This document shows positions 13,103 through 24,430 of a DNA stretch of 64,000 bases, one piece after another. Position 1 is the first letter of the stretch. Each line of letters starts with the position of its first letter. The notes beneath the pieces are model-generated. The model was not told the DNA's origin, searched no databases, and saw only the letters and a program-made list of their open reading frames with translations. A program made the position numbers and the translations under genes. Source of the DNA: Unio delphinus (taxonomy: Eukaryota; Mollusca; Bivalvia; Unionida; Unionidae); NCBI GenBank assembly GCA_029339505.1, contig JAQISU010000096.1:7080001-7144000 (forward strand), given 5' to 3'.

Positions 13103-13307
13103 TTTTTCTGGATGTTACATTTTGAATTTTTGTGGAGTTGGACAAAGAGCGCTTCAGTTTATGATGAGAATGATCTTTTCTTTTGAAAGTTTTTACTGCA
13201 TGTCACTCTAGTGCCAATTTGTGTGATCTTGACATGTCTCACTAAAAATTGGCGATGTTTAAAATTGGCGTCACAGTACACACATTGTAATTCATTTCAC
13301 TATGTAG

Positions 13308-13378
13308 GTAGCATAACAGTGAGATGGCAATGATTTGTAATGGCGAGCGCTTTAGACCTCTCTGCCACTCTGGGTGGA
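13308..13378 (-). mobile_element. SINE family A fragment (head region only)
   Basis: GTGAGATGGCAATGATTTGT, TGGCGAGCGCTTTAGACC and TCTGCCACTC match the right end of the reverse-oriented SINE A copies at 11636 and 46735. The rest of the element is absent. Confidence 0.7.
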
Positions 13379-14766
13379 TGTAGAGTATGTCATTGGTATA
13401 TCCAATACAAATCTTTCCTACAAATGGTGCTACTGGAGAGCTTTTGATCAGTTTAATAATATATATTATCTGATATTTAACACTATGATGTAGTCAAATT
13501 TTTTAAAAATTTTCTTATGCTGATGGAATCTTTGATTATGGATTACCCTCAAGTGCTCTTTTATTCTCAATTAGAATTTCCTTTTTGTTTTATACACATA
13601 ATGTTTACCACATTTTTTCATGCAGTTGAGTAAATAGATGACATTACGTGTGGTAAAGTGTCTTCTAAGTTTTTATTTATATTTGAGGTTAGTAAATAAA
13701 CTTTTGAAGGTCTTAGATTTATCCATTTTACTGCCAAAATGGAAATGTTTGGTCTCTTAAGTTAACAATTTGCTTGTGAAGGTGTTTCAATTCAGGCCAG
13801 GGTATTTGCTATTCTTGGCTCTTATTAGTTGATTACTGAGTTTATAACCAATCCTTTGTGTAAATAAAGGTTGATCATGAAAAATCTGAGACTCTGTTTG
13901 ATTATAGGCCAGATATTTTGGATTGCATGTTTGAGGAAATAATTATCTTTATTACCTGTTAAGATAGCTGCAATGTACTGAACGTTTTTGAACTGATTTT
14001 AGTAATTTTGAATGATTCAACCAGCTTGCTTTTTAAAAAGCCTTTGTTAGAATTATAGATTGAATAAAACTGAATTAAATTAGAGGCATGTTTTTTTAAG
14101 TTCATTTGTTTAGTACTTCATTAAATTCTAATATAATCTACTAAATGGACCAGATTTTTTAAAGTGGTATTTCACATGCACACTACTTGTGCCTAGTTAG
14201 TCCTAATGAAAAATGTGCCAATCTTTAATCCAACATGTCAACTACAGCAGCTAATTCAAAAATCTTGTGGAAAAAATATCATAGTTTCAGTACTCTTTAA
14301 TTTTTGATTTCGAATCCCTGGAAGTTGTTTAGCCAGTCGAGTGTCCATCCATTTAAGGCACTTGTGTTAATTGGAGTGTTTAGACAATTCAGTTGTCTAT
14401 ACATATATATTAAAAAAAATATAAGCTATAAAATTATGAAATGTTTTCAGTGGACAAACCTTGGAACATATAAAGAAACTTGCTCCTGCAGGATTCTTAT
14501 GAAACAAATAGGATTTTCCTGAAGAAGCCAGGACTTTTCAGTGCCTGCAGTCATAATTTATAATTTTAGATTTCTGTAAAAGTATCTAGACAGTATGGAC
14601 TTTTAATTTTTGTTTGATCATACATTTATTGTATAGTATCAAATTCACTCAAAAATGCTGCATACTTTACAAAAAAAAACATCTTAATCAGACTGTTGTT
14701 TCTTAAGGATAATATTTTTCAGGTTTTTTCATTACTGCCATAAGTTCTATAATTTTTCTTTTTAAG

Positions 14767-14802
14767 GTGAAACAATCATCAGTGTACAGGCAACAAGTCC
14801 AG
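14767..14802 (+). CDS. Candidate micro-exon (linker) of the chitin-binding gene
   Basis: A polypyrimidine tract and AG (TTTTTCTTTTTAAG) end at 14766 and a donor GTAGGA begins at 14803. The 36 nt between are open in the frame needed by the phase-1 neighbours (ETIISVQATSP). It would extend the linker between chitin-binding domains 2 and 3. Short phase-compatible segments arise by chance, so this is a suggestion only. Confidence 0.2.
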
Positions 14803-15639
14803 GTAGGAACTACTCTGCTTTTATTAGCACTTTGTACCTGTCTAGAAAGTGGACATGTCATATTGAAGAAGGAAATAGTGGGCATTTCTTATCACAACTG
14901 GAATACTATTCCAGAGCAAAGTTCCAGAGTATTGGAAACTTTTTTTGAACAATTCCTAATTTGGTTTGGGAATTTATACTGTTTGCCAGGTAGCCTATAA
15001 TGGAATAGTGATTGTAAAAATATTCAGGAACACTATTATTGGATATCCTGTACATTAATTTGTTTAACCATTTTCGGTCTTTAATAGGTATTATTTTTAA
15101 CTTACCAGCTAAATTTTCCTCTTTCTGGATTGATATTAGCCCAAATGCTTTTTTTTTGAAGATGGGCTAGCTTTGCTACACTTTTATTATTTGAATTGTC
15201 CCATTCTGTATTACATTAATCCAATTAGGGTTGTATGTAACTGTTATAAAATAGTTTATCTGCCTTTCAGGGTGAAAATGCCTTATCCTACTGAGAAGCC
15301 ATAAACTTTAATTTATGCTCAGTTAATGATATCATATGTTATCTACCAAAACATAGGGAAGTCAAGCGTGACAGACCATTTGCAAATTTTTCTCCTTCCA
15401 TGATAGACAGAGCAAAGTTCCAGAGTATTGGAAACTTCAGAAACTTCAAACTTCACTATCAAGATTTGTTCTTTTTTGCAGTGTTGTTATAAGTAATATT
15501 TTAGTTTCCCAGTATTTACCACCATGCTATTGCATGTACACCAGCTGTCCATTTTTGTTCACGGCATCCTGTAAAGAAATTTCCAGTTCATGCTTTGTGT
15601 TTTCGATGTCTGACAATGTTGTCATCTTCATAGGGATGT

Positions 15640-15850
15640 TGTTGATGATATTAAGTTCTTTAATATAATCAGTAGGTTGTTAATAAATATAAACAATAAT
15701 GGACCTAGAATTGAACCTTGTGGTACCCCATGTCTAACTGTTCCAGATTCAGACAGAACATTATTTATATAAACTTGTTATAATCTCTCACTTAAGTATG
15801 AAGTAAACCATCTAATTGTGCTTTCATCATATTGGTATATTTACATATTT
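15640..15850 (-). mobile_element. LINE reverse transcriptase fragment
   Basis: The reverse complement encodes WFTSYLSERL, then after a stop VYINNVLSE, GTVRHGVPQGSILGPLLF and INNL. These are the conserved blocks around RT motif B of CR1/Jockey-type LINEs. Only about 70 codons survive. It lies antisense within the chitin-binding gene's intron and differs in sequence from the LINE at 3740-5060. Confidence 0.85.
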
Positions 15851-16024
15851 CATGGCAAATGCTCTGACTGCCTTTGTTAATCTGGAATTATAACACCTGA
15901 CACATCGTTCTACATTGCTTAAACTGCATCATGCGACATTGAGGATGAGCCCATTTTAGTTATCATAGCTCTTTGAAAGCAAGATTGAGAAAGTTGGACA
16001 ACAGGTATCTCAGGAAATGCCCTT

Positions 16025-16152
16025 TCAGGGTTTGAGAAAGCTTGCCAGTAGCTTGCTTGGTTTCCCAGGTTCTTCCTCTACCATTTATACTGGCCACCAT
16101 GTATATCCCATCTTGTGCTGAAAAATGGTGTTAAACTCTTCAACAAGAACAA
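16025..16152 (+). mobile_element. SINE family A, 5'-truncated copy
   Basis: GAGAAAGCTTGCCAGTAGCT, then GTTTCCCAGGTTCTTCCTC, ACTGGCCACCATGTATA and GTGCTGAAAAATGGTGTTAA, followed by an A-rich tail. This is the 3' half of SINE A in plus orientation. The tRNA-like head is missing. Confidence 0.8.
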
Positions 16153-18898
16153 AAAAAATAAGTTTATGGGACATGAATGGGGTGGGGCAAGAAACAGAAC
16201 TTCTCATTATCCAAGCCTCTTAACTCTCCCTCAGTGATTTGCCACCCTGATTACCCAAAGATAACGTACTGGTTGATGCCAGACTTGAACAGTTCAACTA
16301 TCATTATATCACTCAGTTTACAACAAAAACAAGTTGGTGATCAAAGTTTGATCAATGAACACTTCTTTTTCCCTCTCCATATGTTTGATATACTATCAGA
16401 TTCATTGGAGAAATAAATCTTGCATCAGTAGATATGGTCATTAGCAGAGATGTGGGCAGCAGATATTGTTTGAATTCTTTGTTTTATTCCTTGTTTTTCC
16501 TAATTGAAAGGCCAATGGCTAGCTCAGACAGGTAATTGACTAGAGTAATCCCAGTGTATAGCTCCAATGAAATTCAAGATGGAGATGGAGATGGCATGAT
16601 TGATCAAACTCAGTCAGAAGGATTAAGTTACCATCAGTTTTGATCTAACCAGTACATATTTTCAGATCCCCATCAAGACAGCATGTAAATTTCTTAGTTT
16701 TGTGAAATATTAATAAGTTTATGTTCTTCCATTTGATCAAACATAATCCATCAACCCTTGCAAAAATCATGGACTGCTTTGTCACCCTGCTCCTGTAAAC
16801 TTCATCCACAGTAGTGGAGCAAATTTGGAAATCTTTCAGAAATCTCATTAGTTTGATTCTTGTTAAGAAACTTGTCTCCTATTCCTTTAGAGTCGTCATG
16901 GCTTTCTGGTGAACATGGAAAATTCCAGCTTCCCTCCATCAAATTGTTTTGTCTGTGTGATATGGAATTTATCATTAATCTCTATCTTTTTTGACTGATG
17001 TAATAGCTGTTGAATGGCATGCAGTGTCATGCTAGTAAAGTTTATAGCTCTCAGATTTAGCTTTACAAAGACAAAATTTGAAATCTTGGTGGGTCCTATG
17101 GCTTCTGCCCACATGACCACTAGACCAAGTTAGTCAGCATCATCTTCTCATGGGCATAGTTTAACATTTGTTCTGGATTCACCAGTAAATGATTTGGCAG
17201 CAAGAAAAATTCAGTAATTGTCTTTGTATATTTGTCACAAATCAAGTAACCATTGGTTTTGTCGCTTTCATTGTTTTCACTTAGGGAATCTGCATTTGTT
17301 ACCTCAACGGACACTATATTCAGCATTGCTTCCCCATATTTTTTATTCTTAGACAAATGTTGTTAGGAGGGTAATGTATGTGATAACGTACATTTTTAAG
17401 TAAAATGATTCTGCTGAGAATACTCACCTGATCACAATACTTTTAAACCTATCCACACACCCCAATATCCTGCCATGCAAGTATCTTCATTGATATATCA
17501 CTCCTTTGACAACTAGTCAAACCTGTTGGTGGCAAAGGGAGGTAATAGGCAGCCTTGTGATATAGATGGAAAATACAATTTTCATAGTTTTAGGAGGCTG
17601 AATTTCAAAGTTAATATATTTCTAATTTCAAATAGATCAGGCAAGTAGTACTGGAGAACTAGGATTTATTTAGACATTTTGCTTTCCTATCAGTGAAATG
17701 AATCCCAGAACGAAAGAACCGAAAGGAAATTCTTTTAAATGTTTTGTCAGTTTCAATAGTATAACAAACAGAATCTTAAATCTTTGCAAAATCTGCTTGA
17801 GCAAAGTAGATAATATACTACCAGTTTACTTTCTGCAGGTGCTAACACATCTGGTCAGGGCAAATGACAAAATGTGCAATATTGTCAGTAAACCATAGCA
17901 ACACAATTTATTGGAGCATGACAAGTACATATTTGTCACCTTTACGTACATGTATCTTCTATCTTAGAATTTCTTCCGATTTTTTTCAACTCAATTTTAG
18001 ATGGTTGGACAATTATACCTGTAATCACTTTAACCTGCTTTTGCCATTAGTTAATATACCCCAACAAGGAGAACATATATCGAAAGGATCGATCTGTGGT
18101 CATTTGGATTTTTACAAATGTGGTACAATTTTGCAGTCCAATCTGTCTACACACCCAAATTTATGGAATATTTTGACACTTAGATTATGTTTGAAAACTC
18201 TGTTTGCTAATGTCCCTATGCTTAGTTACCAATATTAAAAATATACATTTCACTAAATCAGCTTTTCAGTCAACCATCCTGGCCAGTTGGACCTATGAAG
18301 TGTACGATATAATCAACTCAGGCATATTAAAATCTATATTTAGAATTGGAAAGATGTGCAATGATCAAAATAAAATAAATTTTTGTAGTTTTTTTCATAT
18401 TTTTTGTTTAAAAATCCATGTTTGCATGATCCATTTTATCACCCCTGCCTCTTAGCTGCTCATAGAGAAATTGGAAAATAAATGTGAAATCAATTAGATT
18501 CTTGTCAGGTATACTGTTGTCTTTACACAGTATGTGCTGGGTATATCATTCTTCTGTTCTAAATGGATGGTCAAGTGATATCAAGCACACTAGTCATATA
18601 CACCATGTGTGCAATGTATTTGATTTTTCAATTATAGTTTACTTTTGTCTTTAAGCCTACATGGACAGTCCAATAATGTCAGGCACACTGGTCTATATAC
18701 ATAATGTATACTCTGTGGACCATTCTCTTATTCGAGTGAACCTTTCTTGTGACAAATTGAGTCTAAAGAGGAAGTATGGTACTAATTTTCTTGAAGAAAT
18801 AAATATGGCTCCAAAACACTCCGATCAAGTAAGTATAATAAGGAGACTGTTCTGGCATCTGCTACAAACCTGTACTAAATATTTAGTGCTAAAAAAAG

Positions 18899-19724
18899 CC
18901 TTTGATTTTGTTGACCACCAAAGACAACCATTTGAAGAAGTCTAAACAGCCTTTGATTTTGTTGACCATCAAAGACAGCCATTTGAACGAGTCTAAACAT
19001 CCTTTGATTAGTGTTGTTCCGATTATCGATTATAATCGATCATCAGTTGGTTGAGCAAGCCAACAAGATAATCGATTGTGAAACTCCATAATCGATTGTT
19101 TGTAAAGGGAGACTACTTTTTGGTGTATGCAAAGCACAAAGGTTAGTAAAACTCCCAATTGCTAAAGTTGACCTGAAATTTATTTATCCCTTCACAACTA
19201 CAAATAAAATATCTTATGATTCATAATTAGGAACATATAGTTATTATTACATGGTCAAGTTATTAACTTGAAATTGCAACATCTTCTCTTAGTATTTATA
19301 AACAATGACAAACAAGAAAATCATGTCCTTCTTTACTTTAAATTATAGACACATCACATATGAACGAATTTTGGGGGATTGTCAGTATTTCAGTGATAAA
19401 TGACTGATTAGCCATAAAAAGTTGCGTTCATTTGACAAAGTCATTGAACAAAAGTAACACACAATGTATTATTATTGTCAGCTTAAACTATACATGTAAT
19501 TAAAAGAGATTACTCCTGTACATTTATAAACGTATTGAACTCTTGATCAAAGATATACCTGTGTAACAAAAAATTTAATTTGCTCTTAGTAACCGATAAT
19601 CGATGATCAGTTGGTTAAGGTGAACCGATTATCGATTATGAATTTCTGACCGATTCCCATCACTACCTTTGATTTTGTTGACCATCAAAGCCAGCCATCT
19701 GAAGGAGTCAAAATAGTTTCTGAT
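18899..19724. repeat. 51-bp triplication interrupted by a MITE
   Basis: CCTTTGATTTTGTTGACCA begins copies at 18899, 18950 and 19001, about 51 bp apart. The third copy is split after CCTTTGAT by the element at 19009-19665 and resumes at 19666, where CCTTTGAT is repeated as the target-site duplication. The encoded phrase KAFDFVDHQ faintly resembles LINE RT motif A, so the array may derive from an old LINE. This is not established. Confidence 0.85.
19009..19665. mobile_element. hAT-like MITE, 657 bp, with 8-bp TSD
   Basis: The left end (TAGTGTTGTTCCGATTATCG) and the reverse complement of the right end (TAGTGATGGGAATCGGTCAG) are related inverted termini of the TAGTGNTGGG hAT type. The identical 8-mer CCTTTGAT flanks both sides (19001-19008 and 19666-19673), as hAT transposases generate. 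Both ends are rich in the palindromic words CGATTATCGATT and AATCGAT. No transposase frame is present, so it is non-autonomous. Confidence 0.85.
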
Positions 19725-20043
19725 TATATTTAATACCAGTGGGTAAGATTAAGAGTAGAGATTATCTAAATTGTACTAAATCTCCTAATCCTGGAAAAAA
19801 AATTTTTAAAAACCTATAAACTGTACAATCTTTAAATTGTATCATTTATACTGCCTTATAATGGAGTCCAACAGCAAACTGCACAAACCCATATCTGTCA
19901 CCACAATGTGCCATCAAATCTGAGTTGATGCAGTTTCTTGTTAGTCATCATTAAAACAGACCCTGATCTGCCAGTGCATTATGAATGGCATATCAGTGTA
20001 TGCTGCTTGCAGTTGGATCTGTAAGTATTTACCTATTTTTCAG

Positions 20044-20223
20044 GTGTATTATCAACCTCATCACCAGAGTGTGTAAATGGAACTCTCCTTGCAGTGAGAG
20101 GAAATTGCTACAGGTTCAAAGAATGTGTGAATGGTTATTTTGTACTGCAGCATTGCCATAAAGAAAAACTGTTTAATGCAGAAACACTTACCTGTGAAAA
20201 ACATTACAAGTGCCCATATATGG
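20044..20223 (+). CDS. Exon: chitin-binding type-2 domain 3
   Basis: The acceptor (TTTACCTATTTTTCAG) ends at 20043 and the donor GTAAGT starts at 20224. The exon is 180 nt, phase 1 to phase 1. It begins VLSTSSPEC. The six cysteines are spaced C-11-C-5-C-9-C-12-C-5-C, a compact peritrophin-A domain with conserved NCYRFKEC and LFNAETLTC segments. The domain finishes KCPYM. The short C5-C6 spacing and absence of a linker after C6 fit its being the last domain before the stop. Confidence 0.92.
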
Positions 20224-20937
20224 GTAAGTAATTTTAGCCAGTAATTAACATGTGTACCATGTGAAGAAGAAAATTAATTCTGTAAACAAAACTTAAGATT
20301 GCCATATTGATGTCAGTGGTTTAGTGATATGAAGCATCGTCAAATAACTCTAGATATACACAGGTTCTTATCAAATAAAGTCCAGCTACATGACATTTTC
20401 TTTGCTGTAGAAAACCTAAGAATTTTGGACCAACTTCTCCAAGCCTCACTCCAGGTTTTCTTTCTTGAGAATAATATTGTCAAATACTTGGAACCAAAAG
20501 ACCCTACCTTAAAGTGTTTGTCATGATTTACAAGTTTAAGTAAACTGTTTATGGAATGATACAAGGATTTTTTTTATAATAATCCTCAGAATCTGTAACT
20601 TTGAAAAAGTGAGAGAGAGCAAAAGTCAATTTGTCATGCTTAGTTGTACTAATTCTTGACAAAGACACTAACGTGCATCTAAAAGTCAAATGCTGACACT
20701 TAGATTGTTCACATGAATCATTCATAAACTGATTTTGGCCTGGAATGCTTCAATATCAATATTCAATGCTTTTTTTAAATTTTATTGTGCTGTACATCAG
20801 TTGTCTCTGAATTAGTATAGTATTGGTCATTTTCTTAGCAGCTGTAATTTTTACCTCTTCTGGTCATAGACGGAAGAGTTTGTGATGGTTTTTTTGTTTT
20901 CCAATTTCATTGTTTTTGTCATTTGTTCTGTAGTGTA

Positions 20938-21024
20938 GTCATATCATTATTGATGGTGTAAAGCGCTTAGAGCTTCGAAAGATTAGGCGCTATACAAAGT
21001 CCTCATTATTATTATTATTATTAT
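20938..21024 (+). repeat. LINE/SINE 3' tail ending in (ATT)n
   Basis: GGTGTAAAGCGCTTAGAGC, then GATTAGGCGCTATACAAAG and a run of ATT triplets. Tails of the form GCGCTATA...(ATT)n end many invertebrate L2/CR1-mobilised SINEs and LINEs. The body of the element is not recognisable upstream. Confidence 0.7.
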
Positions 21025-21069
21025 GGTCCATAATCCAGCCTTTTCTTGTTGCTACTTGCTATTTGTCCT

Positions 21070-21155
21070 CATCGATATAAACTGCCACACTGCAGACATC
21101 ATAGTGATATTTGACAAAAAAATTGTTAAAGCTACATTAAAAATCCTAATCACAC
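21070..21155 (+). mobile_element. SINE family B, 3' fragment
   Basis: AAACTGCCACACTGCAGACA, TCATAGTGATAT and AAAGCTACATTAAAAATCC match the 3' end of the SINE B copy at 43170-43478. The tRNA-like head is missing. Confidence 0.7.
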
Positions 21156-21267
21156 ATGCACCCATACTTGTCCTCATCTTCTTGAATGATTGTTAGGAAA
21201 CTTCACACACACACATTGATTCCTTGTCAAGTTGGTCCTGAATGAAAATATGGTTACTTGGACAGCT

Positions 21268-21506
21268 GGGGCCGCACGTGGCTGAGTTATCTAAAGTGCT
21301 CTCCATTACGGATCACTACAATCACACCTGTCTGTGTGGGTTCAAGTCTCGGATTCGGCCAATGTGGGTATGTAAGAAAGCTTGCCAGTAGCTTCTCGTG
21401 GATCTGTGGTTCTTTCCCGGGGTTTTTCCCAGGTTCGTTAATACTGGCCGCCATATATAGCCTATAGTGTGCTGAAAATTGTGTTAATCCCTGCAACATC
21501 AACAAC
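21268..21506 (+). mobile_element. SINE family A, near full-length copy
   Basis: Starts GGGGCCGCACGTGGCTGAGT and contains GTGGGTTCAAGTCTCGGATT, a B-box-like GGTTCAAGTCT. It continues with AAGCTTGCCAGTAGCTTCTC and ACTGGCCGCCATATATAG and ends in a CAACATCAACAAC tail. It runs in the same direction as the host gene. Confidence 0.88.
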
Positions 21507-21958
21507 CTGGACGGCCAATGTTGCCACATAGAAAATAATGTTATTGCTACTCTGCATGAATAAATGATCATATTGTTATGGGGTTTTCACCAAAAGACTT
21601 GTATTGGTCCAAAATGAAAATGGTTCTCATCAGACATTCAATGAATATCTGCCACAGCAGCTGTCCTGACAATCTTTTTTGGCACATGAGAATTGGGGAC
21701 TCAATACTCACAAGTTAAAAAGAAGAATGGTCTTATCTTGAATTCCTGGACATATTTATCAGTCAATATATTGTCAGTTCATTCAATGGACTCCCTGTTC
21801 CTGTATATTTTAGAGGTATTGCAGCTACTTTTATTATTCAAGTGTAAACCCAGATAGGCCATGACAGCATGGACACTGCAGAGCTGCCATTACATAATGC
21901 AGTGGTAGATCAAGGTCTGTAATGTTTAAAACTTTTGCACACATTAATATGGATCTTT

Positions 21959-22207
21959 GGGGGGGCCCCAAGTGGTCGCGTGGTCTAAAGCACTTTCATT
22001 ACGGATCACTGCCATCTCATCTCTGTCTGCATGGGTTTAAGTCTAAGATTCTGCTAATGTAGATGTGAGAAAGCTTGTCAGTAGCTTCTTGTGGGTCTGT
22101 GGTTCTTTCCAGGGGTTTTCCTGGGGTTCTTCCTCCACCAATAATACTGGCCGCCATGTATAGTCTATCGTGTGCTGAAAAATGGTGTTAAACCCTAAAA
22201 CAAAAAC
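21959..22207 (+). mobile_element. SINE family A, full-length copy
   Basis: Starts GGGGGGGCCCCAAGTGGTCG, has TGGGTTTAAGTCTAAGATTC in the B-box position, then AGTAGCTTCTTGTGGGTCTG, ACTGGCCGCCATGTATAG, GTGCTGAAAAATGGTGTTAA and an A-rich tail. It lies about 450 bp from the preceding copy in the same orientation. Confidence 0.9.
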
Positions 22208-22729
22208 ATGGATATTTGAACTTTAAGATTGCACACCAACCCACCTCCATTGGCCAAGAGGTAAGACCAATGTCACTTGAAACTAGATCAAGTTTTTGGT
22301 GCAAGTTTTCTTTGCTGCATGTCATTGGTACTAAACTCATTGTTACATCATCATACTACATGCAGATAAGGAATTCACTACACAAGCTGATCTGTAGGGA
22401 ATGTGCAATAAATAGATTAAATTCTTTGTAATGTTGTTAACAAGACAATACACTTAAATATTTCTGAATGCATTATAACTACTACTCTGAATATTTAGAC
22501 CCTTAGCTTTGAAACATGGGCATTTCAAGTTAACTTATTTACCTCTGGAGATGCTTGTAACTTTTGCCTGAAATGTGGGTAGGAAACACATTTTTGCGAT
22601 TACTTATATAAAAACATCCAAATAATCTGCTTCCATAAGTTTCATTTAGCCAGACGTCTTGGTGTATTAGAGATTTTGTTTAGAATGGATATTTCATTGA
22701 TATACATGTCCATGTGTATTTGATACCAG

Positions 22730-22792
22730 TTTGTGTTAGATCTTGGGCCAAAAAGTCTCAAACCCAGACACAAATTCCAGTTCCAGAAACCG
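22730..22792 (+). CDS. Doubtful linker exon of the chitin-binding gene
   Basis: The 63 nt between TTTGATACCAG and GTAAAA are open in the phase-1 frame and read CVRSWAKKSQTQTQIPVPET, a composition suited to a linker. The polypyrimidine tract is poor and there is no conserved domain. Chance is a real alternative. Confidence 0.15.
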
Positions 22793-23362
22793 GTAAAAAT
22801 TTGGGTCTGAAAAATAAATTTCTTCAGCTACAATTTGTAAACCAAGCAGAACGTCTACATTATTTGGTATCATTATGTATGTTTCCTTTTCTGTAATACC
22901 ACCCACTTTGATGCATCTTAAATGAAGTTTACGTACAGACCTCAAAAGTTTTGTACAGCCTCATGACTTGTAAACAGTGTGTAGGATTATCGAGTTAAAC
23001 TTCAACAGTTACAGTGGTGCATGGATCCAGCAATTTTTATTTAATTTCAAGGGAAGTGGGCACAAGTTAATTGAGTTGACCAATTAGCATTTCTTTTACA
23101 GGCAACACAACTAGACTTTTAGAATGTGTATTAGAAAATGAAAGGCCTTGTCTTTGGTTAATATTCAGACAGTCAAAATCTGGTTGAGAAAATTGAGTCA
23201 GTTCAGTAGATTTTGATCCAAGATGATTTGATATGGTGTTTAGATTAAAACTTGGTTTACATATTGGAATATCGGATATCAGAGATATGGAATTAAACGA
23301 GATAACCCAAATAAAGTGCAGTATATACTCACTTATAAGTGGAGTCCAGCTGCAAAATAAAG

Positions 23363-23645
23363 ACACTGCTACAGTGTTCTAGTGCTTAGAGCATCCACCT
23401 CAGTAGCAGGTGGTCTTGGGTTCAATCCCTGCCGGAGTCGTACCCGAGACTTACAAAAATGGTAATAACAGCTGCCTCACTTGCTGCTCAGCATTAAGAG
23501 GTTAGTGTTAGGACTGGTCGGCCTGATGTCAGGATAATGTAACTGAGTGGGATATCATGCTACATCTCTGCGGCACGATGCCCCAGTGCTAGACATCACT
23601 GTAAATTGACTCACTACAGACATCATAGCGATGTGACAATCTACT
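23363..23645 (+). mobile_element. SINE family B, full-length copy
   Basis: The tRNA-like head carries TAGTGCTTAGAGCATCCACC (A-box region) and GGGTTCAATCCCTGCCGGAG (B box). It is followed by the shared body (CATTAAGAGGTTAGTGTTAG, GACTGGTCGGCCTGATGTCA, ATGCCCCAGTGCTAGACATC, CAGACATCATAGCGATGTG). The body is shared with the copies at 43170, 44668, 49848 and 59503. Confidence 0.88.
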
Positions 23646-24207
23646 ACTGTGCTTAAGATGTGCAGTGATTTGTTTTGTTAGTAGTGCTGACATTAAATAT
23701 ATTAGACAGTCTAGTTAAATCATGTGAGGAGAGATTTTAAAAAAATGGATAAATTTATGTAAATTTACATTTACATCTATGTATTTTTTACCATTGTTTT
23801 GATTCCCTTGCATGAATATAGAAGTGACATATAGTACTACCCATTTCTAGTTATTGCCTATTGCCCCCACTATAAATGAGGCACTGTCCCACATAAATAT
23901 ATTTAGATGTGTCTAATGGTGAGCAAATGCCGTCTTGCCAAAAATAGTAACTTTCAGTTTTGCAGTTAAGTCAATTTTTTTGCACATTTTTACCACAAAT
24001 GTCTGAATGTGGATGTTGGATTATGTGACCAAACTTTCACACTTCATAGCCTTCAGTTAACAATCTTTGTTGGTCAGGTCATGTATATATTGAGTTCATA
24101 GAAAAAGATGTTAGCATGGCTTCTTTGTTCTACAAACACCCATTTAGTAAGGTCCTACAGTTTATGCAGTACTATATGTGGTAAGATAATGTGCTTTTAC
24201 CAATGTC

Positions 24208-24276
24208 TATCATCCATACCTCTGAATGGATTATAGACTGGTTCATCCATACATCTGAATGGATTATAGACTGGTT
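24208..24276. repeat. Small direct duplication, about 33 bp x 2
   Basis: TCCATACCTCTGAATGGATT...ATAGACTGGTT is followed directly by TCCATACATCTGAATGGATT...ATAGACTGGTT. Confidence 0.85.
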
Positions 24277-24413
24277 TTTGTGTACTGTTAGCTGCAAGGT
24301 CCTCCAAAATTGTGTTGGCGGAGACATTCATATTCTGTAGACTTGTATCAATAATTGGTTTTTTAAAATATTTTATATTCTTATTTTGAAGTGGAGTTCT
24401 GTGTGTCTTTCAG

Positions 24414-24430
24414 ATCCATACTGGACATAG
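24414..24430 (+). CDS. Probable terminal exon of the chitin-binding gene
   Basis: A strong acceptor (GTTCTGTGTGTCTTTCAG) ends at 24413. In phase 1 after domain 3 it adds DPYWT and then TAG at 24428-24430, so the protein would end KCPYMDPYWT, just after the last domain cysteine. About 640 bp downstream is an AATAAA (25069). The coding part is very short and is identified only from the splice signal, phase and position, so moderate doubt remains. Confidence 0.45.

Larger units (their letters stand above)
9122..20043. other. Large intron between chitin-binding domains 2 and 3
   Basis: About 10.9 kb with GT...AG ends. It holds SINE copies, a 51-bp minisatellite, a minus-strand LINE RT fragment, one candidate 36-nt micro-exon, a 51-bp triplication and a hAT-like MITE, each listed separately. 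The intervals 9122-11640, 13380-14760 and 16156-18898 contain nothing else that I can identify. Confidence 0.6.
20224..24413. other. Last intron of the chitin-binding gene
   Basis: About 4.2 kb with GT...AG ends. It holds a repeat tail with (ATT)n, the 3' part of a SINE B (21070-21155), two full SINE A copies, one SINE B copy, a doubtful linker exon at 22730 and a small duplication near 24208-24276. The interval 22210-23360 is otherwise featureless. Confidence 0.5.
1955..24430 (+). other. Gene model: secreted multi-domain chitin-binding (peritrophin-A) protein, 5' end missing
   Basis: Four well-supported exons (1955-2176, 6555-6668, 8930-9121, 20044-20223) and one probable terminal exon (24414-24430) splice in one frame. 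All introns are phase 1, and all exons have AG acceptors and GT donors. The product would contain three type-2 chitin-binding domains, with a Thr-rich, probably O-glycosylated linker between the first and second. Such proteins are extracellular and bind chitin in peritrophic membranes, cuticle or shell matrix. Which of these applies here cannot be read from the sequence. The family assignment is firm from the six-cysteine spacing. The 5' end, signal peptide and any extra linker exons are unresolved. Confidence 0.8.

Noticed and set aside
12774..13145. Minus-strand frame of 123 residues with a repeated LHNGHCPLILIGVIS phrase
   Set aside because: It coincides exactly with the 51-bp minisatellite. 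Unit length divisible by three keeps the frame open without selection.
18661..18945. 94-residue plus-strand frame ending KKAFDFVDHQ
   Set aside because: No conserved domain. The suggestive end belongs to the 51-bp triplication. A derivation from LINE RT motif A is possible but unsupported by neighbouring motifs.
23400..23450. tRNA gene (A and B boxes)
   Set aside because: The boxes belong to the tRNA-like head of SINE B. The body that follows is shared with four other copies, and no full cloverleaf with an acceptor stem was apparent. The same holds for 43170, 44668, 49848, 59503 and the SINE A copies.
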